A stretch of DNA of 64,000 nt, from NCBI RefSeq assembly GCF_033115175.1, contig NC_084834.1, positions 36,066,077 to 36,130,076 on the forward strand, in the 5' to 3' direction. The position numbers were made by a program, and so were the translations under genes. This document shows, one piece after another, positions 23,505 to 35,396 of the stretch. Source of the stretch: Lepus europaeus (taxonomy: Eukaryota; Chordata; Mammalia; Lagomorpha; Leporidae). Below the pieces are notes generated by a model. It saw only the letters and a program-made list of their open reading frames with translations. It ran no database searches and was not told the DNA's origin. Within the stretch, counting starts at the first letter, position 1. Each line of letters opens with the position of its first letter.

Positions 23505-23518
23505 GGAATAAGAATTTT

Positions 23519-25384
23519 CTATCTCATTTGAAGGCCCTGGTTATGTGCCTACTGACTTGAAAATGAACTACTTCTTGGTGCTTCAGAATTAGAATGCAAT
23601 AAATAATAGCCTCAATGTGATTTACATCCAGATCCTCAAAGAAGAAAATTTCTACTAGAAACCTTAAAGAGTTAATGTTTACCTTGGTTTCAGTGAGAAA
23701 TGGAATGTTTACATCACTCATTTGGAAATCTTTAAAGGCTCCAATGATTTGCCAAGCATCACCAAGTGGCAGTAGGGGAACTTAGTGATCTCTGCGTTAC
23801 TCAGGAAGGAAGGACAGACAAATGGAGCGAAGTAAAGAAGGCAGGAAGGGTGGGAGGAAGGGAGAAAGTGTGGTATGGAGGGAAGATAGGAGTAAGGGTA
23901 GGATCCACAAAAGAGAGCAATGGAGAGAAGTGTAGATAGGAAGCAACAGGGCCTGGGAAGGGTACACACGGACCAAGCAGCTCTGTTCTCCAACCCGTGG
24001 GTTTAATAGAGTTTACACAAGTTCTCAGAGGACACACTTCCAGAAGTTTACACTGGGGAGGGCAAAATTTTTCCTTTCACTCTGCATTTTTCTAAGTAGG
24101 AGCAAGGTAGCTCATCATGAAGATGCTTGAAATCTCACAGAATATGAAGACCCTAGTTCAGTTGTCCCTAAGGCAAAGAGAGAATCTTGGAAATCGAAAC
24201 ATTACCACACTTCAAGGGCTTGCTATCTGTCTATGCAATTCTGCCCTTGTTTCAAGTGCAGTTTATTTTAGTGATGGAGCCAAAATGACCCACCCACATC
24301 AGGTTGACACTTGAAAGAATTAGGTGGCAAGGTGAGATCAAATGCATTCATTCTGAAATGATTTTAGAGGGTGAAGGGTGGCTGAAATGCGGGAGTAAAC
24401 AGGGTTAGTATTCAGGAAAATGCATGCTGAATATGATTAATAAATATAAAATGATCTTAATATTAACCTGGGAGTTCATCTACTTTTTCTGGGCCAATGA
24501 AGAATTGAGTTTTTTGGGAAATTTTTGTGAAATGCATCTTCCCCTTCAAAATATCATCATATTGAAAGTTAATAGCCTAAAACCGTTGCACATTTCAAGT
24601 TGTTTGCTGGATCTGGAAGCTTTGTCATTTAGATCCATCCCCTAGTGTCTGCCTCTACCCCTATTGTTTTCTTTATTAGGAAGCAAAGATTCCCATATGT
24701 TTCCATGTAAGGCAGAATGACTCAGCCATTTTATACTTAATGCACCCTTGGATAGCTGCTTTAGGTTTTATGTGTTGGTACAAGAGCACAGCAATCAACT
24801 GTGACACCGTCTGCTGATGAAATGAAGACAATGGCCCTGGAGACAGAGTTTTATTTTCTGGTTGAAATGTGCAGAAAATCTAAATCAGTTCAACAGTGTT
24901 ATTTGCCAATGTCTCTCAAGTGGACTCTTGGCTCCAGCTTTAAATCTAAGCAAATAATAAAAGTGTTGAGATCACCACGACAAATACAAAGGTCATAGAG
25001 CAAGGTGCTTATCCCTTAGTTCTCCTCAGCAATTGGTAACATATTCCGCCGTGAAAGGGAAGACCAGGTGAGAGGACTTCCAGTGCTCTCCAGGTGAGTC
25101 CTGCCAATATCACCTTCTATCACATTCTCTGCTCTGTGGACTTATCTTTCAATATATGTTGGTGAACTTTAACATATATAGTTTGTAGGAGCTTCCAAAC
25201 ATCAGTCCAGAGAGTTGAAATGAGAAATATTTACCTCTCTGCATCTTAATCTTCACACATGAATTTTCTTATTCTCTTCATCAATGAGTGTCAACACTCT
25301 TCATCCTGTGGGGAAAAAAAAAACTTTAATTCTTGAAAAAAAAAGACTAAATAATCACTATCCATTCTTATCTTTAAAATTCCA
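23519..25384. other. No gene; purine-rich stretch
   Basis: A GGAAGG/GAAGG-rich region at about 23805-23900 is the only structure. The small frames have no family resemblance. Confidence 0.4.
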
Positions 25385-25690
25385 ACTGTGGCTGACTTTG
25401 GGTTCTGTGGATATGATGCCCACATCCCATCCGAGAATGCCTGGGTTTGAGTCTGTGCCCCACCTCCAAGTATGGCTTTCCGCTAATGTACATCCTGGGA
25501 AACTCCAGATGGTGGTCCAAGTATTTGTGTCTGTACCACCCATATGGGAGACCCAGACTGAGTTCCCTGCTTTTGGTCTCAGGCTTTCCCAGCCTCCTCT
25601 ACTGTTGTAGGCATTTGGGGAGTAGATGGACAATCTCTGTCTCTCTGTTTCTCTCTGTCTTAAAAAATAATTATTTAATTAATTTTTAAA
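25385..25690 (+). repeat. Old, diverged C-SINE
   Basis: Sense copy recognisable by catcccatccgagaatgcctggg, gggagacccagactgag and ggcatttggggagtaga, with a CTGTCTCTCTG tail. Confidence 0.78.
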
Positions 25691-26636
25691 AACCCAAAGT
25701 CACTAAGTTCTATTATCCCTACTCTCTTAAACATGTTATTTCTGCTTCTTCCTGCACTAATTGCTTAATTTAGTTCTAACAGCTCTGGCTATATTATGGT
25801 AATAGATTCATCATTAATCAGCTGCAACCTGTGCTATTCCTTCTTATCCATGACCTTTAAAATCATGTCCAAAGTGAGATCAAAGTAAAACATTGCACCA
25901 AACAAAGTTAAATAGGATTTTAATTTTACTGAAGGATATTTATTCAAGGCTATTTAAGACTCTACATATAAGACTTTTCAAGATTAGTATTTATTCAATA
26001 TTATTGCCATAGGAAAAAAGAGTCAGAACTCACATCTGCTGAAACAAAGGGCAGGGGATCTGAAGAACTGGGGAGGAGCTCTATACCACCTGACAAGGGA
26101 AAAATAAACTTTCTCTTGTCTTCATAACAATAGGTAGTAGAGCTACTTGAAGCAAAGAGCCATTGAAGTTTGGCCCCTAGGGACCCAGGGAGACAGGGTA
26201 GAGAGGCGCTAACTTCCTTGATCCCTCAGAGCGATGGCTCCTAGATCCTTGAGAAAGACATTCCCTAGGCTGTGTTAACTAGGAGGAGTCTTTCAAGATG
26301 GTTTACATACACTCCAAAAGGATGCAGAAGTAAATGTTATCTCTAGTTTTATAAATTAAATGTTCTAAGAAAAAGGTGCCGTTACAAGTCTGTCTAAATT
26401 TAATCAAGCCAAGAGAAACACGAAGTCCATCAAAGTCACTGGCAGAAGAGGGATCCTCCTAAAAATGGACTTACGCCATATTAGTTCCCTACTTATAATC
26501 TTCTATTTCTGTTCTCTTGTAGGATACAACCAAACTCCAAATTGGTCCTGCAAGGTCTTTCCATCATCTGCCTCCCCACTACATTTCAGTAACACTGGCT
26601 TCAAACATAGTGGGGTGTTTGCAAGTCCTTAAATAG
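25691..26636. other. No recognisable feature
   Basis: Unassigned sequence. Confidence 0.35.
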
Positions 26637-26648
26637 AAAAGCATTTTA

Positions 26649-27002
26649 GCCGGCGCCGTGGCTCAACAGGCTAATCCTCCGCCTTGCGGCGCCGGCACAC
26701 CGGGTTCTAGTCCCGGTCGGGGCACCGATCCTGTCCCGGTTGCCCCTCTTCCAGGCCAGCTCTCTGCTGTGGCTAGGGAGTGCAGTGGAGGATGGCCCAA
26801 GTCCTTGGGTCCTGCACCCCATGGGAGACCAGGAGAAGCACCTGGCTCCTGCCATCGGAACAGCGCGGTGCGCCGGCCGCAGCGCGCTACCGCGGCGGCC
26901 ATTGGAGGGTGAACCAACGGCAAAAGGAAGACATTTCTCTCTGTCTCTCTCTCTCACTGTCCACTCTGCCTGTCAAAAAAAAAAAAAAAAAAAAAAAAGA
27001 AA
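26649..27002 (+). repeat. Young C-SINE, intact Pol III promoter boxes
   Basis: Near-consensus head with A box (GTGGCTCAACAGG) and B box (GGGTTCTAGTCCC), CpG-rich body, long A tail at 26977-26998. The duplication AAAAGCATTTTA on both sides is perfect, which points to a recent insertion. Confidence 0.95.
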
Positions 27003-27039
27003 AGAAAAGCATTTTAAATAGTTCATAGGAAAATAAACT

Positions 27040-28295
27040 AAAATATATTTTTTGAAAATATTATCCTTACTCCAATGTTATTTCAGCACTTTTGTTAAAA
27101 ATCAGTCGGCTGTATGTATATGGACTTGTTTCTAGGCTTTCTATTCTGTTCCCTTGATCCATGTGTCAGTTTTTATGCCAATACCATGCTGGTTTTATAG
27201 CTTTGTAGTATACTTTTTTAAAGACTTATTTTATTTATTTGTAAGGCAGATTTTACAGAGAAAGAGAGGTAGACACACGGAGAGAGAGGTCTTCCATCTG
27301 CTGGTTCACTCCTCAAATGGCTATAACTGCAGAGCTGAGCCCATCTGAGGCCAGGCTCAGACTTGAACAAGCACCCATATGGGATGCTGACACTGCAAAG
27401 TGGAGCTTTAACTTGCTGTGCCACAGTGCTGGCCCCTGAAGTATACTTTTAAGTCAGGTATTGGGATGTCTCCAGCTTGATGTTTTATGCTCAAGATCAC
27501 TTTGGGTATTCTGGGACTTTTGTGATTCCATATGAATTTTAGGATTTTTTAAATAATTCTTGTAAGGAATTTCATTGGTATTTTGACAGACATTTCATTG
27601 AATCTGTGGATTGAATAGTATGATGGCTTAATGGTATTAATTATTCTAATCCATGAACAAGGAATATCTTTCCATTGTGTGTGTGTGTGTGTGTGTCCTT
27701 GCTGATTTATTTCATCAATTTTAATTGTAGAGCTCTTTCACTTCTGTGGTTAAATTTATTCCTAAATATTTGAATTTTTGTGGCTAGTTTGAATAAATTT
27801 TCTTCTTGATTTCTCTTTTAGTGGATTAATCACTAGTGTATAAGAATGCTATTGTTTTGTGTTTATTTTGTAAACTGCAAATTTACTGAATTGTTCTTAC
27901 AGCATTTTGATGGAGTGCTTGGGTTTCTCCACATACAATATCATTTCATCTGCAAGCATGGGTATTTTGACTTCTTTATTTCCTTTTTATTTGCTTTCTC
28001 TTTCTTTCTCCTGCCTAATTATTCTTGCTAATACTCCCAGTACTCATTAAATGTGAGTGGTTAAAGTGGACGTCCTTGTCTTCTTCCAGGTCTGAGGGGA
28101 AATGCCTTCAGATTTTCTCCATTCAGCATATCGGCTGTTGGTTTGTCATTTGTAGCTTTTATAATTTTTAGGTATATTCTTTCGACAGCTAATTTGTGGA
28201 AGGGTTTTATCATTAAGGAATGTTGAATCTTATCAAATACTTTCTCTACATCTATTGAGATAACTAAAAGGATTTTGTTTTTCATTCTGTTGATC
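27040..28295 (-). mobile_element. Old LINE-1, inverted 5' segment (RT region)
   Basis: The minus strand carries ORF2 RT sequence, including ISIDVEKVFDKIQHS and LKAFPLRPGRRQGRPL, and further down the region before the WYW-rich block. Much more decayed than LINE-1 A/B. A SINE at 27218-27439 interrupts it. Confidence 0.85.
27218..27439 (-). repeat. C-SINE with internal deletion
   Basis: Reverse complement, about 220 bp. The central body is missing between the left-half and head parts. Duplication AGTATACTTTT (27207-27217 and 27440-27450). Confidence 0.9.
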
Positions 28296-29656
28296 TCTTC
28301 AATAAATGGTACTGGCAAACTGGATGTGTATATGTGTAATCATGAGATTAGATCTATACCTCTCACCATAAAAAAAAAAAACACCCTCAAAATGCAAAAT
28401 GCAGCAAAGATCTGAATTTAAGACCTGAGACTGTGAATTTGCTGAAAGAAAATGTAAGGGAAACACTTTAAGACAATGGTGTAGGCTATCAGTTCTTGGA
28501 TAAGACCCCCAAAACACAGTCAACAAAAGCAAAATTAGACAAATGGAATTAAATGAATTTTAGAAGCTTCTGCACACCTAAGTAAACTTTTAATAGAGTG
28601 AAGAGACATCCAACTGAATGGGAGAAATACTTGCAAGCTACCCATCTGAAAAAGGTTAATATTCAGAGTATATCAGCAACTCGAAAAACTCAAAAACAAA
28701 AGAACAAAATATCCAATTCAGATATGTGCAGGATCTCAATAGATACTTTTCAAAAGAAGAAATACAAATGGCCAACAGACACATGGAAAAAATGTTCACG
28801 ATCACTAGCCATCAGGGAAATGCAAATCAAAATCATAGTACGATATCATACCCTGTTGGTATAGCTATTGTCCAAAAGACAGAATACAAAATGCTGGCAA
28901 GGCTGTGGACAAAGAGAACTCTTACAGACTGTTGGTGGGAATATAAATTAGTGCAGGGGCTTGCGCTGTGGCACAGCAGGTTAATGGCCTGGCCTGAAGC
29001 ATCGGCTTCCCATATGGGCGCTGGTTCTAATCCCAGCTGCTCCTCTTCCGATCCAGCTCTCTACTATGGCTTGGGAAAGCAGTAGATGATCCAGGTCCTT
29101 GGGCCCCTGCACCCACATGGGAGACCCAGAAGAAGCTCCTGGCTTCTGACTTCAGATTGGCACAGCTCTGGCCATTGCGGCCATGCAGAGAGTGAACCAG
29201 CGGAAGGAAGGAAGACCTCTCTTTCTGTCTCTACCTCTTTCTGTAACTCTTTCAAATAAATAAAATAGATCTTTAAAAAATAAATTAGTGCAGACACTGT
29301 GGAAAACAAATATGGAGATTTCTTAAGACAAGTTAGAAATAGACTTGCCATATGATCCAGCAATCCTGTTACTGGGTATATACCAAAAAGACATAAACAC
29401 ATTGTGTCAAAGAGACACCTGTACCACCATGTGTATAGAAACACTGTTCATGATAGCCAAAATATGGAATCAACCAAGGTGCCCATCATCAGGTAAATGG
29501 ATTAAGAAAGCATGTTTGTGTGTGTATATATGTGTGTGTATACAATGGCATATTATTCAGCTATAAAAAAGAATGAAATTCTACCATTTGCATCAAAATA
29601 GGTGGGCCTGGATATCATGTGGAGTGAAATAAGCTGGACACAGAAAGACAAATACT
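28296..29656 (+). mobile_element. Old LINE-1, forward 3' segment
   Basis: The plus strand starts at ATAAATGGTACTGGCAAACTGG (LFNKWYWQTG) and proceeds through ORF2 C-terminal sequence (FQKKKYKWPTDTWKKCSRSL, the Cys-region remnant, AILLLGIYQKDIN) to the 3' UTR start. It joins head to head with the inverted segment at about 28295. A SINE lies at 28957-29281. Confidence 0.87.
28957..29281 (+). repeat. C-SINE
   Basis: Sense copy inside the old L1, with perfect 12-bp duplication AAATTAGTGCAG (28945-28956 and 29282-29293). Confidence 0.95.
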
Positions 29657-29998
29657 GGCTGGCGCCACGGCTCAATAGGCTAATCTGCCTGTGGTGCCGG
29701 CACCCCGGGTTCTAGTCCGGGTTGGGGCGCAGGATTCTGTCCTGGCTGCTCCTCTTCCTGTCCAGCTCTCTGCTGTGGCCCGGGAGGGCAGTGGAGGATG
29801 GCCCAGGTCCTTGGGCCCTGCACCCCATGGGAGACCAGCAGAAGCACCTGGTTCCTGGCTTCAGATCAGCGCGGTGCGCTGGCCGCAGCACTCTGGCCTC
29901 AGCGGCCATTGTGGGGGTGAACCAACGGAAAAGGAAGACCTTTCTCTCTGTCTCTCTCTCTCACTGTCCACTCTGCCTGTAAAAAAAAAAAAAAAAAA
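29657..29998 (+). repeat. Young C-SINE
   Basis: Near-consensus sense copy, A tail 29981-29998, duplication GACAAATACT / GACACATACT. A short SINE-tail-like piece (30020-30068) follows it. Confidence 0.93.
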
Positions 29999-30079
29999 GA
30001 CACATACTATCTGTTTGTCTGTCCTTCTCTCTCTGCAACTCTGCCTTTCAGATAAATAAATATATTTTTAACTTAAATT

Positions 30080-30213
30080 CCTTGCATAAAAGGGGGTTTG
30101 ACAAGCTTTTGGGAATGCATAATATGAAAAACCTATGCATGGATTTTAATTTTTTACATCAAAATAAATTTATCTTTTAATTCCATTTCCACTAAGTTTT
30201 TGAAGTCCCTTCG
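30080..30213. repeat. Small inverted-repeat (mariner-like) element
   Basis: The ends GGGGGTTTGACAAGCTTTTGGG and CTAAGTTTTTGAAGTCCCTT are roughly complementary, with a TGCATGGATTTTAATTTTTT core. It is related to the copies at 35.24 and 36.76 kb. Family name not known to me. Confidence 0.5.
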
Positions 30214-31440
30214 TATAGCATAATCTCCCCTGTTCTGTGCCTTCCTGGGTCCCTACAAGGTTGTCCTTCTGTGGGGGTTATTTTCCCCTGCCCTATTTGT
30301 TTACCGTCATTTCTTCTTTGTACCATCCCTGTTAAACCTATTACAGATGAAAATATTTGCTCCATCCTTGATCACATTGCACCTTTAAACCATTCTAACA
30401 TGGGCCTACAACATTGTGTTGTTACCGGATATTCCTGAATCACTCCAAAGTGGGACAAGATGGGCATAAGATGTATGATTTTCATGATTTCTATCTAGCA
30501 CTATGATAGTGCCAATTACCTTGAAATTACTCCTTAATATTTTTCAACAAAATTCAAAATGCAGTTCTTTGTGAAATTACTTGGACCTACAAAGAAAACT
30601 TCTAGAAGTTGTCACTGGTAGAAAATCACCATTTTCTAAGGGTACATTTTAAAAAAATAATAATCAAGTATAATTTGGAGCTACTTTTGAATAAAGAGAT
30701 GATTAAACCAATTTTTCTAAAGCTTTAGTAAGTATTTTGTCATGTGATATTTAAAATTAATTCTTAAGTTTTATGTTAAAAAAAGAAATAATTTAAGCGA
30801 GGACCTAGTTCCAAAAACTTTCAAGACAAATGACTTAGATAAATGAGATTCATATGGTTGTAAACAAATTGATCTCAGTACTCTATTGATAGTTTGCAAA
30901 AAAAAAAATCTCTGAGTGGGGGTATGTCCTTTGAGTTTTTAATAAATATATGTTCACTATATTTTTTTAGTATTAACATTTTTAAGGCATCATAGACGAA
31001 TAGAGATCGAGTTCCCTAACTTTGCCAGTTTAACATATTTACAGCCTTGTAAAGTAATGCTCACTGTGATATTGAATGCATTAGTCAGTCTTGTAATGTT
31101 TGGACACTTCCCCTCTGAATACCTGCCTTACACATGCTAGTGAATGAGAATGAGCTTCATTCACTAAGTGTGTTAAGTTCAATTTGAAACTGGGCTTGTG
31201 TCTGCCAACATGAATTATTTAAATCCCCAAAGTCTTTGGTGAAAAAAAAGGACACTCTTTTAAAATTATTTCTAAGACAACTGAAGTCTGGCTACATGAA
31301 GTTAACTCCAGAGAGGGATAAGTGTGTCATGTCATGAGTATTTTTAAATATATACAAAAAGACTGGAAAGCTTTACAGAAATATTTTTATTAAATAACAT
31401 TTATATACACAGAAATAGAGAAATCTTACATGTACTTATT
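30214..31440. other. No recognisable feature
   Basis: AT-rich sequence with no repeat or gene that I recognise. Confidence 0.35.
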
Positions 31441-32199
31441 GAGGATTCTAGTAAATTCATAATAAAGTATATTCTGCCCCTCTATCAAGATACAGAGTAT
31501 TTTCATCACCAAGGAAATGCCCTTGTGTCCCTTACCAGTTAAACCCCTAGAAGAAGAAAACACCCTAGATTTCTTTTTACCTATTCAAAATCTTCATATA
31601 AAACATACTTTGTCAGATTTCCCTTCCTTCAGTCAACAGATTGGTTTTGATGAATCTCATGACAGTGGATGCCAAGAGTCAGCCATCTTGTTGTATGTAT
31701 TATTTTTTCTTTTTAATTACTGAATGAATGGTATTTAAGGACAGCACCATATTTTGTTAATCCATTCTCTTTGTTTAAGTTAAACCCCCTATGCAAATGT
31801 GCTTCTTTTTAAAAAAAAAAAGCTTTTTTTTTTTTTTAATTGTTTGAAAGGCAGTGTGGAGAGGGAGAGGGGGAGGGAAAGAAATCCTTTACCTGCTGGT
31901 TCACTCTTCAAATGGCAGCAATAGCTGGGGCTGGACTGGATAGGCCAAAGCCAGGAGTCAGGAGCTTCTTCCAGATTTCCCACAAGGATGCTGGGGCCCA
32001 AGAACTTGGCCCATCTTCTGCTGCTTTCCCAAGAGTATTATCAGGAAGCTGGACCAGAAGCAGAGCAGCCAGGACTCAAACTGGTGTCCATCTGTCAGCA
32101 TTGCAGACAGCAGTTTAACCCATTATGCCACAACCCTAGCCCCTAATGACACCTGTGATATTTCCAGTTTGGGACTATTATGAATAAAATTGCTTTCAA
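31440..32199 (-). mobile_element. Ancient LINE-1 3' region, left part
   Basis: Reverse complement of old L1M-type 3' UTR (GTATTTTCATCACC block; GGGACTATTATGAATAAA block). A SINE (31810-32141) and the composite at 32201 split it; it resumes at 33474. Confidence 0.6.
31810..32141 (-). repeat. C-SINE
   Basis: Reverse-complement copy, head ending ccattatgccacaaccctagcccc. Confidence 0.9.
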
Positions 32200-32200
32200 G

Positions 32201-33473
32201 GGGCCAGCACTGTGGCGGCAGCAGGTTAAGGCTCCAGACTGCATGGCGGGAATCCCGTGTGGGCACTGGTTCAAGTCCTGGCTGCTCCAATTCTGATCCA
32301 GCTCTCTGCTGTGGCCTGGAAAAGCAGTGGAGGATGGTCCAAGTCCTTGGGCCCCTGCACCCTCGTGGGAGACCTAGAGGAAGCTCCTGGCTCCTGGCTC
32401 CTGGCTTTGGAGAGGAGTAGCTTGGGCCATCGTGGCCATTTGGGGAGTGAACCAGTGGATGGAAGACCTCTCTCTCTCTCTTTGCCTCTGGCTCTCTATA
32501 ACTCTGCCTTTCAAATAAATAAATAAATCTTTTAAAAAATTAGAAATGTGCCAGGGGATTCCAATACAATCCCATCAAGGTGGCATGTACCAATGCCATC
32601 TCACTAGTCCAAGTGATCAATTTCAGTTCACAAATGATCACACTGATAGGTCTAAGAGTCAAAGGGATCACACAAACAAGACTAGTGTTTGCTAATACTA
32701 ACTGATAGAATCAAAAAGGGAGAGAACGATCCAACATGGGAAGTGGGAGACACAGCAGACTCATAGAATGGCTGATGTCCTAAACAGCACTCTGGCCTCA
32801 GAATCAGCCCTTAAGGCATGTGGATCTGGCTGAAGAGCCCATGAGAGTATTTTAGGCATGGAAAGCCAAGACACTCTGGCAAACAAACAAGCAAACAAAC
32901 AAAAAAACAACCAAACCAAACCTAAATGAAAGGTCTCTACGAGTGAGATCCCAGTAGAAAGAATGGGCCATCAAAGAAGGAGGTACCTTTCTTTGAAGGG
33001 AGGAGAGAACTTCACCTTTGACTATGACCTTGTCTAAATAAGATCACAGTCGGCGAACTCTAAAGGCTTCCATAGCCTTGGCAACTCATGACTAGAGCCT
33101 AGGGAGATTACCGACCCCATAAACAAGAGTGTCAAATTGTTAAGTCAGCAACAGGAATCACTGTGTACTTACTCCTTATGTGGGATCTCTGTCCTTAATG
33201 TGTTGTCCAATGTTAATTAATGCTATAACTAGTACTCAAACAGTATTTTACACTTTATGTTCTGTGTGGATGCAAACTGATGAAATCTTTACTTAATAAA
33301 CACTAAATCGATCTTCTGTATATAATTGAAAATGAGTCTTGATGTGAATGGAATGGGAGAGGGAGCGGGAGATGGGAGGGGTGCGGGTGGGAGGGAAGTT
33401 GTGGGGGAGGGGAAGCCATTGTAATCCATAAACTGTACTTTGGAAAATTATATTTACTAAATAAAAGTTTAAA
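32201..33473 (+). mobile_element. Composite C-SINE + LINE-1 3' UTR, one target duplication
   Basis: A full sense C-SINE (32201-32538, tail AAATAAATAAATAAATCTTTT) is joined to about 935 bp of lagomorph L1 3' UTR (32539-33473, ending ACTAAATAAAAGTTTAAAA). A 14-bp duplication, AAAATTGCTTTCAA at 32186-32199 and AAAATTGTTTTCAA at 33474-33487 (one mismatch), encloses the whole unit. No duplication of its own flanks the SINE on the right. Confidence 0.8.
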
Positions 33474-34250
33474 AAAATTGTTTTCAAATCACTAGAACTA
33501 TGCATGCAATTGTTGAGTTGTATGGGAAGCACAAGTTTAACCTTGTATAAATTGTTTAACTGTTTTCCAAAATCGTTACACTATTTCACACAGTCAGAAG
33601 CACTGAATGAGAAATCCAATTGCTCAGGAAGTCATCATTCTCTGTCATTGTAACATTGTAGTTGGTGTATAGTAGGTTCTCCTTGTGGTTTTGATTTGCA
33701 TTTCCTGATGGATAATGATGTTCAGCCCTTCTTCCTGTGCTTATTAACCTTTTGTATATCTTCTCTGGTGAAGTGGCTGTCAAGTTGTTTACGCATTAAG
33801 TGATTTGTCTTTTTCATTATTGAGTTTTAAGAGTAATTTATATATTCTGGGAACAGCTTTTATTTTCTGAGTTATTTGTGTTAAGAATATTTTTATAGTA
33901 TGAGACTTGCCTGTTTAGCCTCTTAATGGAGACTTTTCATAAACAGAAGTTATCATTTCAGTGAAATTCCATTTATTCTTTTTTTTTCATTGCTACTGCT
34001 TTCTGAGTTTGCTCTAAGAAACCTCACCTAAACCGAAGTAGTGGAGAATCTCCTGTGCTATTTTCTGAAACATCTTCCAGTTTTAGCTTTCGGTCTAAGA
34101 CTATAATCCATTTCAAATTACTTTCCTTTAATTATGTGAGATCATTTTTTTCCATATATAATCATCCAGTTATTTCCATTTTAATTTTTATTGAATTTCT
34201 GGCATTTCCTTATTGAAAACCATCTGATCTTATAAGTGTAGGTCTATTTC
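33474..34250 (-). mobile_element. Ancient LINE-1, right part
   Basis: Continuation of the minus-strand old L1 after the composite: L1M-type blocks TTTGATTTGCATTTCCTGATG, TCTCTGGTGAAGTG and TTTTCATTATTGAG. No open frame. Confidence 0.65.
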
Positions 34251-35240
34251 CAATGTCTTGAGGTTGTACAAAGCGAAGGCTTGGTCTCTAGTGAGTCTTG
34301 GCACCTACAAGGCTGCCTCCATTTTTCTCCTTCACCTCAGTACATTTGCACCTCTGTAAATAGTTTCTTTCAGCTTTCTTAGATCTCCTTCATTACTGAG
34401 TACTCAATATAAATCTTGACATTCCTGTGAAGTTTCTCGTGAAGTTTCCCTTAGTTCTCTTTTTTGCCACTACATTTCAGCAGGCTCCCAGAAGGGTAGA
34501 TACACGTATGTACACATCTGAAGGGTAGACGAAGTAGGGAAGTTAAGGTCATTTGACAGAAGTTTCAGAATCCAGACTGAAGAAGTTATAATTTGATTTC
34601 AAAGACAGAGATCCTTTTGTACTTGCTTCCATAATTAAGTCTTTGTAATTCTTCCATAATTTTTTTTGTATGTAGCCCATTTTTGGTATTCTAGGATGGC
34701 TAAGTCTGCTGCTTGTTTAGTTTGCCTTTGCTGGGTAATGTCCTCCTCAAACAAGAAGACCCCTCCAGAACCACTGTCTACAGCTGGGCAAATTGAGCTC
34801 TGAACACCTCTCCCCAGCCACATGGAAACACACAGTAAACTTCAAGACACAGCAGGATTCAGCTCCAAGATATCCTGTTAGATCACTGTGCTAAAGAGAA
34901 TTGGTAGGTTTATCTGATTACAAAAAAATGAGAGGTCTGTCAGTGTGTGTGTATTGGCTGGAGGGAGGGGATCTCCTTTATTCCTCAGATTCTCCTCTTT
35001 TCATGTAGCCGGTCACATTAGACTCCCTGAGCTGGGTAACTGAGCTAACTCCCCTCCACCTGATGATCAAGACAATGTTCTGTCCTTTGTTTTCCTCACT
35101 CTGTTGACCTTGGTGTTGAGCGCTGAGGATCAGAGGATGGGCTTATACTAATAATGGCTGGAGGGACCACAGTGCATAGTGCATAAAGACTCCATCCCAG
35201 GCCATGGAGGTTCCCAAATCCAAGTGAATGCTGACTGTTT
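34250..35240. other. No recognisable feature
   Basis: Unique-looking sequence. Confidence 0.35.
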
Positions 35241-35241
35241 C

Positions 35242-35396
35242 TATGCCGGGTCTTCAAAATGTTCATGGAAAAATGTGGATCATGAAATAAAAACTCACGT
35301 AGATTTTGAAATCTTTAGGTACCAATGCAAAGTTATTTTTAACTCCATTTTCACATGAAATTTTTTAACTTTCCCTCATAAAAGTTCCTTTGTCAA
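35242..35396. repeat. Small inverted-repeat (mariner-like) element
   Basis: Left end GTCTTCAAAATGTTCATGGA, right end CCCTCATAAAAG, with internal AATAAAAACTCACGTAGATT. Same family as 30080-30213 and 36758-36876. Confidence 0.5.

Noticed and set aside
32880-32918. CAAA-rich run as a separate microsatellite
   Set aside because: It is the variable A-rich tract normally found inside the lagomorph L1 3' UTR.
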